Below are positions 8,296 to 14,602 of a stretch of DNA of 22,875 bases, one piece after another. Source of the stretch: CAZPRY01 sp964589175 (GTDB taxonomy: Bacteria > Fidelibacterota > UBA2242); contig CAZPRY010000059.1 in the NCBI GenBank assembly GCA_964589175.1, forward strand, positions 1 to 22,875. The letters are read 5' to 3'. The translations under genes and the position numbers were made by a program. Each line of letters opens with the position of its first letter. The first letter of the stretch is position 1. Below the pieces are notes generated by a model. The model searched no databases. It was not told where the DNA came from and saw only the letters and a list, made by a program, of their open reading frames with translations.

Positions 8296-8331
8296 TGGAG
8301 GTATTCGCATGTATGGTATGGATCGTGTCGT

Positions 8332-9081
8332 TTAGCCTTTTTTCTTAATTTCCGAAGCGCCGCTCATTGAGATATTACCAAGCACCGGATTGCCGTAATA
8401 GTACAGTCTGGATGCACCGCTTAAATCAGCACTGATGGTGCCTTGACTGTTCACGGAAGCACTACTGGCACCACTCAGGGTGATATCCACGTCATCACAA
8501 AGAAAATCATCCAGCGCGACCGTACTGGCGCCACTGACATCCATATCCAGGTCTTCACCCGTGCCATTCAACGTAATACGGCTGGCGCCGGATATGTAAA
8601 AATCCACGTTCCCGCAACTCAGGTCACCATTGACAATACTTGCCCCGGACAGGACAAATTCCATCTCATGATCGAAATCGAAACCTTCGACGGCCGCGAC
8701 GGAAGCTCCGCTTAGTTGCAGTTGCTCGATGTCCGGTAGATGGATATCAATTTCCAATGTCGCATTCTGATAGGAATAATCATCATCCAGGTACACCTTT
8801 AAAGCGCTGCCTTGCCGGACGACGAAGACCTTATTGACGATGTTATCATCAACTCTGAGTTCGACGAGATAATTCTCCGATTGGGTGATTGTGGCAACGA
8901 AAGCCTGAGAGATGTCGATTTTATTGAAATCGGTGCTGGTTTTATCGACGGTGACGATATCTCCCGATCCGACCACCCTGGGCTTGTGGCTGGTTTCGAC
9001 GCCCAGCACATTCACTTCGCAGTTCAGCAGCATTCCGAAGGAAAGTAAAAGTATAAAAAGAACAATCTTTGAGTTTTTCAT
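8332..9081 (-). CDS. DUF2807 (GIN domain) putative lipoprotein
   Basis: A 249-residue surface or periplasmic protein. MKNSKIVLFILLLSFGMLLNC is a lipoprotein-like signal with Cys21 as the likely lipidated residue, though Asn at -1 is not the usual lipobox residue. The rest matches the DUF2807/GIN fold, a right-handed beta-helix-like repeat found widely in Bacteroidota and relatives. It has the opening VVGSGDIVTVDKTSTDFNKIDIS, the conserved ELRVDDN, and then seven spaced SGAS motifs (LSGASVA, LSGASIV, ISGASRI, VSGASTV, LSGASSA, LSGASRL, MSGASEI). Biochemical function is not established for the family; adhesin-head or envelope roles are proposed. GAGGG on the minus strand about 7 bases before the ATG is a good ribosome-binding site. 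Confidence 0.87.
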   Translation of the reverse strand: MKNSKIVLFILLLSFGMLLNCEVNVLGVETSHKPRVVGSGDIVTVDKTSTDFNKIDISQAFVATITQSENYLVELRVDDNIVNKVFVVRQGSALKVYLDDDYSYQNATLEIDIHLPDIEQLQLSGASVAAVEGFDFDHEMEFVLSGASIVNGDLSCGNVDFYISGASRITLNGTGEDLDMDVSGASTVALDDFLCDDVDITLSGASSASVNSQGTISADLSGASRLYYYGNPVLGNISMSGASEIKKKG

Positions 9082-9354
9082 GGTAATTCCCTCTCAATTT
9101 TTAAAAACATACCCCATAGACCGCGAAACAGGCGGAAGGGTTGTCCGGGAATTGCGGGCGGGAGCTATTTTCCGGAGCAGTGATGGCATTTTGTGATTCT
9201 GGTAACAAAAAGGATAGGGATGCTTAGCGCCGGATTATTAGCAGGATTTCACCTAAGTAACTCTCAAATGGCTTCGTTCCCATTGTTGACCGCCGGTGCA
9301 TCCGGATCGCCGGTGGGGAAGTAGAGGTTTGGGATAGGCCTATAAGCAGGCTTT
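9082..9354 (-). other. Short gene-free stretch between the DUF2807 gene and the broken methyltransferase
   Basis: No gene is supported. It holds the DUF2807 ribosome-binding site at its left end, two direct GCCGGTG copies near 9290-9314 and a perfect 10-bp palindrome ATAGGCCTAT at 9334-9343, just past the methyltransferase stop. I assign no function to these. Confidence 0.4.
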
Positions 9355-10179
9355 TCATGACTTTTTGCGAATCAGCCAGGTAGCGCCGATAAAATGATGC
9401 CCGAAGATGGTGTTTTCGCGTTCCTGCCGCGCGATGTACTCCAGGATCATTTTTCGTTTTTCGGGATATTGTCCTATTATTTTTTGAGCATTTTGTTGAA
9501 TGGATCGGAAAAGCTGGGCATTGTTCCGGTCGGTCTCGTACGGAGTCTGAATAAATTCTGCAACAATGGTATCCCCAAAGGACTCCAGGAGCTCCCTGGT
9601 GTTGGGATAATTTCCGTAATCACGGTACATCTCATTCCCGGATATGATATGATCGGTAAGGAAGCCTTCGTCAAAAATGATATAGCCGCCTTCCCGTACA
9701 CAACCGCGCAAGGCTCCAATAGTGTTGTTTATCTTTCCCCAGATCGGTCCGATTCCGGAATAGATAACGACATCGAAATGGTCCATCGTTTCGACGGCTT
9801 GACGGATATCGCCGCATTCGAAAGTACATTTATCGGAAACGCCCTCATCAGATGCTTTTGAAGTAGCGAAATCGATGAATGGTCGAAAAGCATCGATGCC
9901 GACGCTGGAAAATCCCAGCTGCCTGGCGATTTGGATCAGGATGGCGCCTTTTCCGCAGCCGAGACCGAGGACTTTCGCCGTACCCGGTTTCAGATCGGTA
10001 CCGGCTAAAAGTTCTATTATCCGTTACGGCAGAGACCCGAGGGCCCAGATACCCTCCAGGAGTTGCGGCAGAAACGGGAGCAGATCGGTATCGGCATCCA
10101 GGGAATTTGCGACAATTTGATCCAATGAAGCATCCTGCATGCTGAGAAAATAAGAATTGCACGGCTGATCGCAAAACAA
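9355..10179 (-). pseudogene. SAM-dependent class I methyltransferase interrupted by in-frame TAA
   Basis: Read as one minus-strand frame, the sequence gives an N-terminal part (NSYFLSMQDASLDQIVANSL, LLPFLPQLLEGIWALGSLP), a TAA at 10024-10026, then RIIELLAGTDLKPGTAKVLGLGCGKGAILIQIA. The motif LGLGCGKGA is the SAM-binding glycine-rich loop; SSVGIDAF is motif II; CTFECGDI and FDVVIYSGIGPIWG follow. The stop falls between SLP and RII, where Glu fits (as in PERII or PELII). Only the part after an internal Met at 9786 can be read from an ATG, and that lacks the SAM loop. No good start is visible; TTG at 10177-10179 is a guess, and the original ATG may be lost. The target of methylation is unknown. 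It could be a real null allele or one wrong base. Confidence 0.68.
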
Positions 10180-10285
10180 TTTGTTGGATTGATAGATGCT
10201 ATGGAAGAGAATGACGATTTTGAATAAAACTCCTTTGACTTCTGAAATCAGACGGGAAATGCAGCGTTTATTTTAAGTTTTTCCG

Positions 10286-10313
10286 TTGCCTGTGTATAAA
10301 TCGTTAGTTAAAT
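10286..10313 (+). promoter_or_regulatory. Possible sigma70-type promoter for tRNA-Val
   Basis: TTGCCT (10286-10291), a 16-base spacer and TTAAAT (10308-10313) lie about 30 bases before the tRNA in an AT-rich stretch. The match is moderate and based on general bacterial consensus; promoters of this lineage may differ. Confidence 0.33.
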
Positions 10314-10344
10314 TACCCCAGCTTTTTGATGAGCAGTAGAAAAA

Positions 10345-10418
10345 GGGCGATTAGCTCAGGTGGTTAGAGTACTTGCTTGACATGCAAGGGGTCACTGGTT
10401 CAAGTCCAGTATCGCCCA
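10345..10418 (+). tRNA. tRNA-Val (anticodon GAC)
   Basis: A full cloverleaf can be drawn over 74 bases: acceptor GGGCGAT (10345-10351) with ATCGCCC (10411-10417), D-arm GCTC...GAGT, anticodon stem CTTGC/GCAAG around loop TTGACAT (anticodon GAC), a five-base variable loop, and T-arm ACTGG-TTCAAGT-CCAGT. The discriminator is A and CCA is not encoded. It stands alone, about 80 bases before thrS, and may share transcription with it. Confidence 0.96.
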
Positions 10419-10424
10419 CGATTT

Positions 10425-10455
10425 TTGTGAAACAAAACAAGACTTATAATATAAT
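10425..10455 (+). promoter_or_regulatory. Possible promoter before thrS
   Basis: Two overlapping TATAAT hexamers (10445-10450 and 10450-10455) follow a weak TTGTGA (10425-10430), in an AT-rich gap between the tRNA and thrS. The spacers are 14 or 19, neither ideal, so a -10-driven promoter is possible but not certain. Confidence 0.33.
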
Positions 10456-10497
10456 AAAGCCCAATTTTGGAGAAAGCGAGTAAAAAGGATAGATATT

Positions 10498-12441
10498 TTG
10501 GACCCAGCGAAAAAAGTAACCGTGACTCTACCGGACGAGTCGAAGGTAGAGTTTGCTTCAGGAGTTACACCGGGAGATATAGCCAAATCCATCAGTGAGG
10601 GTCTGTTCAGCCAATCGCTTGCCGCCAAAGTCAATGATGTACTGGTTGACCTGTATTCGCCGATTCAGGAGAATTCCAAAGTCGAGATATTGACTTATCG
10701 CTCCCCGGAGGCTCACGAGATACTGTTGCACAGCACCTCGCACATCATGGCGCAGGCCGTAAAGCAGCTCTATCCGCAGTCCAATGTCACCATCGGCCCG
10801 GCGATTGAAAACCGCTTTTACTATGATTTCGATATCGAGCCGGCTTTAACCGATGGCGATCTGGAAAAAATTGAAAAACGCATGCAGGAGATCGTGAAAG
10901 CCGATTTGCCGCTCCACAGGCAAGAAGTAAGCCGTGAAGAAGCAATCCGTATTTTTTCGGAAATGGGCGAACATTACAAAGTTGAGATCATTAACGACAT
11001 CGATCACCAGGAAAACCTCTCGATCTACAGTCAGGGCGATTTTAAGGATTTATGCCGGGGACCGCACGTACCTTCAACCGGAAAGCTGAAAGCGTTTAAG
11101 TTGCTCAATGTGGCTGGCGCATATTGGCGCGGTGATTCCAGCAAGAAGATGCTGTCCCGCATCTACGGAACGAGCTTTTCTTCGGAAAAAGAACTAAAGA
11201 AATATTTGAATTTTTTGGAAGAGGCCAAGCGCCGCGATCATCGGAAACTCGGCAAGAGCCTCGAACTATTCGAAATAAACGATCAGATCGGCCCGGGGCT
11301 CGTACTCTGGTATCCGCGCGGAACCGCACTGTTGCAGGCGATCAAGGATTACTGGTTGGAAGAGCACCGTAAACGCGGTTACCAATTGGTTCAGACACCC
11401 CACATCGGGAAGGCGCAGCTTTGGGAAACCAGCGGGCACCTCGGTTTTTATCGCGAATCGATGTTCGATGCGATGAAGGTTGAAGGTGACGAATATTATG
11501 TCAAACCGATGAACTGTCCGTTCCATATCATGATTTACAAGGCCAAGACCCGCAGCTACCGCGATCTACCGATCAAATATGCCGAACTCGGCACAGTCTA
11601 TCGCTATGAACTCTCGGGAGTCTTGCACGGGCTGATGCGCGTCCGGGGATTTACCCAGGACGATGCGCATATCATGTGCACTCCGGAGCAGTTGGACGAG
11701 GAAGTAGAAAAACTCGTGGAATTTTCATTCGCTTATCTGCGGACTTTCGGATTTCAGAATTTCGAAGTGTACGTCTCGACCAAGCCCAAGGTGAAATGTG
11801 TAGGCGCCGAAGAGGATTGGGATGAGGCGACCGCTTCACTGCGGAGAACTCTGGAGAAGTTGGGTATCGAACATTCCCTGGATGTCGGCGGCGGCGCTTT
11901 TTACGGTCCGAAGATCGACATAAAAATCCGGGATGCCTTGAACCGCTCCTGGCAATGCACTACAATTCAGTTTGACTTTAATTTATCCGAACGTTTTAAT
12001 ATGGAATACATCGACAGCGATGGTTCCAAAAAACGACCATATATGATTCATCGGGCGATTATGGGCTCCCTGGAAAGATTCGTGGGAACATTGATCGAAC
12101 ATACAGCCGGTGACTTTCCGGTCTGGCTGGCACCGCAGCAGGCTGTGGTTATTCCGATCACCAGTCATCAGAACGGACCTGCCCAGGAATTCTCCGATCT
12201 TCTCTCTTTACAGGGGATTCGTGCCGAGATGAATACAAAAAGCGACACGATGGGTGCAAAAATTCGCGAAGCCGAATTAATGAAAATTCCCTATATGTTC
12301 ATTATCGGCGAACGCGAAGCGCAGGAACGCAAAGTATCGGTACGAAGACGCAAAGCAGGAGATAAAGGGGTTTTCACGTGGGAGAACGGCCTGTCTCTGC
12401 TTGTTGAGGAGATAAAATCAAAAGAGGAGATTCAATCATAG
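10498..12441 (+). CDS. thrS: Threonyl-tRNA synthetase
   Basis: A 647-residue cytoplasmic class II synthetase that charges tRNA-Thr, of full family length. Order: N-terminal TGS domain (KVTVTLPDESKVEFASGVTPGDIAKS), editing domain with HSTSHIMAQAV and the CRGPHVPST segment, catalytic core with zinc ligands C340 (MNCPFH), H391 (DDAH) and H518 (MIHRA), motif 2 around RYELSGVLHGLMRVRGFTQ, motif 3 near GSLERFVGTLIEH, and a C-terminal anticodon-binding domain (VVIPITSHQ...GEREAQERKVSVRRR). The start is TTG at 10498, with AAGGA about 8 bases upstream; no in-frame ATG lies near. It heads the translation cluster, and its stop overlaps the probable infC start. Confidence 0.96.
   Translation: MDPAKKVTVTLPDESKVEFASGVTPGDIAKSISEGLFSQSLAAKVNDVLVDLYSPIQENSKVEILTYRSPEAHEILLHSTSHIMAQAVKQLYPQSNVTIGPAIENRFYYDFDIEPALTDGDLEKIEKRMQEIVKADLPLHRQEVSREEAIRIFSEMGEHYKVEIINDIDHQENLSIYSQGDFKDLCRGPHVPSTGKLKAFKLLNVAGAYWRGDSSKKMLSRIYGTSFSSEKELKKYLNFLEEAKRRDHRKLGKSLELFEINDQIGPGLVLWYPRGTALLQAIKDYWLEEHRKRGYQLVQTPHIGKAQLWETSGHLGFYRESMFDAMKVEGDEYYVKPMNCPFHIMIYKAKTRSYRDLPIKYAELGTVYRYELSGVLHGLMRVRGFTQDDAHIMCTPEQLDEEVEKLVEFSFAYLRTFGFQNFEVYVSTKPKVKCVGAEEDWDEATASLRRTLEKLGIEHSLDVGGGAFYGPKIDIKIRDALNRSWQCTTIQFDFNLSERFNMEYIDSDGSKKRPYMIHRAIMGSLERFVGTLIEHTAGDFPVWLAPQQAVVIPITSHQNGPAQEFSDLLSLQGIRAEMNTKSDTMGAKIREAELMKIPYMFIIGEREAQERKVSVRRRKAGDKGVFTWENGLSLLVEEIKSKEEIQS
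12423..12440 (+). promoter_or_regulatory. Shine-Dalgarno and rare ATA/ATC start of infC, overlapping the thrS stop
   Basis: AGAGGAGA at 12423-12430 sits 8 bases before ATA at 12438-12440 (counted from GGAG) and 5 before an in-frame ATC at 12435-12437. It is about 20 bases from the TTG at 12450, too far to serve it. infC uses AUU/AUC/AUA starts in many bacteria, allowing IF3 to repress its own synthesis by rejecting non-canonical starts. Confidence 0.65.
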
Positions 12442-12944
12442 AAAAAAATTTGAGAGCAAATCGACAGATTCGTGCGCAATCTGTCCGGCTTATTGATGAG
12501 AATGGGAAGCAAGTAGGTGTTGTATCAATCCGGGAAGCGCAACTACTTGCGGTTGAACGAGACTTGGATCTCGTTGAGGTTGCGCCTCAGGCAAAGCCTC
12601 CGGTCTGCAAGATAATGGATTTTGGTAAATACCGTTATCAGCTGCAGATGAAAGACCGGGAGAGTAAAAAGAAACAGCATGTCGTAAAACTGAAAGAGGT
12701 AAGATTTCGGCCCCGTATCGGCGAACATGATCTGAATATGAAAGTGAATCATGCCAAGAAATTTCTCGAAGACGGATTTAAGGTGAAAATCACCCTGATG
12801 TTCCGCGGCCGGGAGTTAGCTCATCGTGAGGTGGGGCGCAACCTGGTGGATAATATTATCGGAAAATTGGCCGATTTTGGAACCATCGAGAAGGGACCGA
12901 TTGATGAAGGGCGCAACATTATCGCCTTTCTTAGTTCAAAATAG
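12438..12944 (+). CDS. infC: Translation initiation factor IF-3
   Basis: IF3 binds the 30S subunit, blocks premature 50S joining and proofreads the initiator tRNA-start codon pair. The product has the usual two-domain layout: N-domain (NRQIRAQSVRLIDENGKQVGVVS...DLVEVAPQAKPPVCKIMDFGKYRYQ), a lysine-rich linker, then the C-domain (VKLKEVRFRPRIGEHDLNMK...KVKITLMFRGRELAHREVG). I place the start at ATA 12438, giving 168 residues beginning MEKNLRANRQIRAQ; ATC 12435 is an alternative, and TTG 12450 would give 164 residues with no usable ribosome-binding site. The start overlaps the thrS stop by three bases, so translation is probably coupled. rpmI follows after 13 bases, the conserved infC-rpmI-rplT order. 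Confidence 0.93.
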   Translation: MEKNLRANRQIRAQSVRLIDENGKQVGVVSIREAQLLAVERDLDLVEVAPQAKPPVCKIMDFGKYRYQLQMKDRESKKKQHVVKLKEVRFRPRIGEHDLNMKVNHAKKFLEDGFKVKITLMFRGRELAHREVGRNLVDNIIGKLADFGTIEKGPIDEGRNIIAFLSSK

Positions 12945-12957
12945 GAGATGAAGAATT

Positions 12958-13152
12958 ATGCCCAAAATGAAAACAAGACGTTCCGCAGCGAAACGATTTA
13001 AACTAACTGGCTCTGGTAAGATAAAAAGGAACAAGGCCTATTTTTCTCATATTCTTACGAAGAAGAGTCCGAAAAGAAAACGGAAACTGGGACAGGCCGG
13101 GCTCGTGGCTGCGAATGATGAGAAACGCATCAAGAAAATGATTATAGCATAG
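12958..13152 (+). CDS. rpmI: 50S ribosomal protein L35
   Basis: A 64-residue, very basic protein of family length. It shows the L35 pattern MPKMKTRRSAAKRFKLTGSG, KIKRNKAYFSHILTKKSPKRKR and a KKMI ending. GGAG lies about 9 bases before the ATG. It sits between infC and rplT, as in most bacteria, and is probably co-translated with rplT 12 bases downstream. Confidence 0.96.
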   Translation: MPKMKTRRSAAKRFKLTGSGKIKRNKAYFSHILTKKSPKRKRKLGQAGLVAANDEKRIKKMIIA

Positions 13153-13164
13153 GAGAAGAGGACA

Positions 13165-13512
13165 ATGCCCAGAGCTAACAGCTCCGTACCACATCATCGG
13201 AAACATAAAAAAATACTTAAAATGGCGAAGGGATTCCGTGGATCCCGGAGCAAATTATACATCAACGCCAAAGATGCTGTCGAGAAAGCGCTGCAATACG
13301 CCTATCGTGACCGGCGCGCTAAAAAACGCACTTTCCGCGCTCTCTGGATTGCCAGGATCAATGCCGCTGCCCGTGAAAACGGACTTTCTTACAATGTGTT
13401 CATTCATGGATTGAAGACCAACGGTGTCGAACTGGATCGTAAAGCGCTGGCCGACATCGCCGTGAACGATCCGAACGGTTTCGCCAAACTCGCTGAAATC
13501 GCCAAGGCCTAA
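13165..13512 (+). CDS. rplT: 50S ribosomal protein L20
   Basis: A 115-residue 23S rRNA-binding protein needed early in 50S assembly. L20 hallmarks are all present: MPRANSSVPHHRKHKKILKMAKGFRGSRSKLYINAKDAVEKALQYAYRDRR, then KRTFRALWIARINAAARENGLSYN and FIHGLKTNGVELDRKALADIAVNDP. GGAGAAGAGG precedes the ATG. In several bacteria L20 represses its own operon through an RNA mimic of its rRNA site; I did not identify such a site here. pheS starts four bases after the stop. Confidence 0.96.
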   Translation: MPRANSSVPHHRKHKKILKMAKGFRGSRSKLYINAKDAVEKALQYAYRDRRAKKRTFRALWIARINAAARENGLSYNVFIHGLKTNGVELDRKALADIAVNDPNGFAKLAEIAKA

Positions 13513-13516
13513 CGCA

Positions 13517-14533
13517 ATGAACCTCTTTGAAAAAGCTGAAGAGGTTCGCGAGCAGCTCCGAAAAGACCTTGCCCAAATCGAAATTCAGCCTGAAGCCATC
13601 GAGGCCTTCAGGCTGAAGTATCTGGGTAAGAAAGGTGAGATTCAGTCGCTTTTCAGTCTCTTCGGAACACTCGATCCCGAGAAAAAGCGCCTCTTCGGTA
13701 AAGTGGCCAATGAAGCCAAGTTGGAAGCCGAAGCTGCGTTAAACGCGCTCAAGCAAAGGCTCGCCGGAAATCAGAAAAAAGAGGCGTTCTTCGATTTTAC
13801 GCTGCCCGGTAAAGCACCACGCACCGGACACTTGCATCCCATTACCCAGACCATGAACCGGATTATTGCGATCTTTCAGGAGATGGGATTCGGGATTGAG
13901 TTCGGTCCGGAAGTCGAAACCGATTACTATAATTTTGAAGCCCTCAATTTTCCCAAGAATCATCCGGCGCGTGATATGCAGGATACTTTCTTCGTGGATG
14001 ACGATATCCTCCTGAGAACACACACGTCGCCGATACAGGTTCGCACGATGTTGAAGAAAAAGCCCCCGATCCGCATCCTGGCGCCGGGAAGAGTCTATCG
14101 TAACGAAGCGATCAATCCGCGCAGTTACTGCATGTTCCACCAGATCGAAGGGCTCTATGTCGATGAGAACGTGACCTTTAGCGAACTCAAAACGACCCTG
14201 GATGTTTTCGCCAGGCGCTTTTTCGGCAAAGACGTCAAAACGCGTTTTCGGCCGAGTTACTTTCCTTTCACAGAACCCAGCGCCGAAGTCGATGTCAGCT
14301 GCATCATCTGCGGCGGCAAAGGCTGCCGCGTTTGCAAACACACCGGCTGGCTGGAAATCCTGGGTTGCGGAATGGTTGATCCCAATGTGCTGAGTGCAGT
14401 CGGCATCGATCCCGAAAAATATACCGGATACGCATTCGGGATGGGACCAGACCGGATTGCGCTGCAGAAGTACGGAATCAACGATATCCGTCTCTTCTTC
14501 GAAGGCGATATCCGCTTTCTGACCCAGTTTTGA
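13517..14533 (+). CDS. pheS: Phenylalanyl-tRNA synthetase alpha subunit
   Basis: A 338-residue catalytic subunit of the (alpha-beta)2 enzyme charging tRNA-Phe. An N-terminal coiled coil (residues 1-90) is followed by the class II core: HPITQTMNRIIAIFQEMGF (motif 1 region), FEALNFPKNHPARDMQDTFF, LLRTHTSPIQVRTM, the motif 2 region PGRVYRNEAINPRSYCMFHQIEG, the Cys cluster CIICGGKGCRVCKHTGWLEILGCGMV, and motif 3 YAFGMGPDRIALQKYGINDIRLFFEGD. Length and motifs are normal. It starts four bases after rplT, with its ribosome-binding site inside rplT or by coupling. Confidence 0.96.
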   Translation: MNLFEKAEEVREQLRKDLAQIEIQPEAIEAFRLKYLGKKGEIQSLFSLFGTLDPEKKRLFGKVANEAKLEAEAALNALKQRLAGNQKKEAFFDFTLPGKAPRTGHLHPITQTMNRIIAIFQEMGFGIEFGPEVETDYYNFEALNFPKNHPARDMQDTFFVDDDILLRTHTSPIQVRTMLKKKPPIRILAPGRVYRNEAINPRSYCMFHQIEGLYVDENVTFSELKTTLDVFARRFFGKDVKTRFRPSYFPFTEPSAEVDVSCIICGGKGCRVCKHTGWLEILGCGMVDPNVLSAVGIDPEKYTGYAFGMGPDRIALQKYGINDIRLFFEGDIRFLTQF

Positions 14534-14602
14534 GGATTCGTAGTTCACAACGAAAACAGACTGACAGGCACTATGTACCGTTAACTTAACCTTGAATGAA
14601 GC

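Noticed and set aside
9334..9343. Perfect palindrome ATAGGCCTAT after the methyltransferase
   Set aside because: A single 10-bp palindrome without repeats, a promoter or a regulator nearby is expected by chance at this scale.
652..10026. Reassignment of TAA to a sense codon, suggested by two in-frame TAA codons
   Set aside because: TAA is the terminal codon of intact genes here (rplT, pheT, zapA, nitroreductase, DUF2807), so it acts as a normal stop.
12450..12452. TTG at 12450 as the infC start
   Set aside because: The only good Shine-Dalgarno is about 20 bases upstream, correct instead for the in-frame ATA/ATC overlapping the thrS stop.
13739..14548. 269-residue minus-strand open frame opposite pheS
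   Set aside because: It is antisense to a full, motif-complete pheS and has no recognisable domain; codon bias of pheS explains it.
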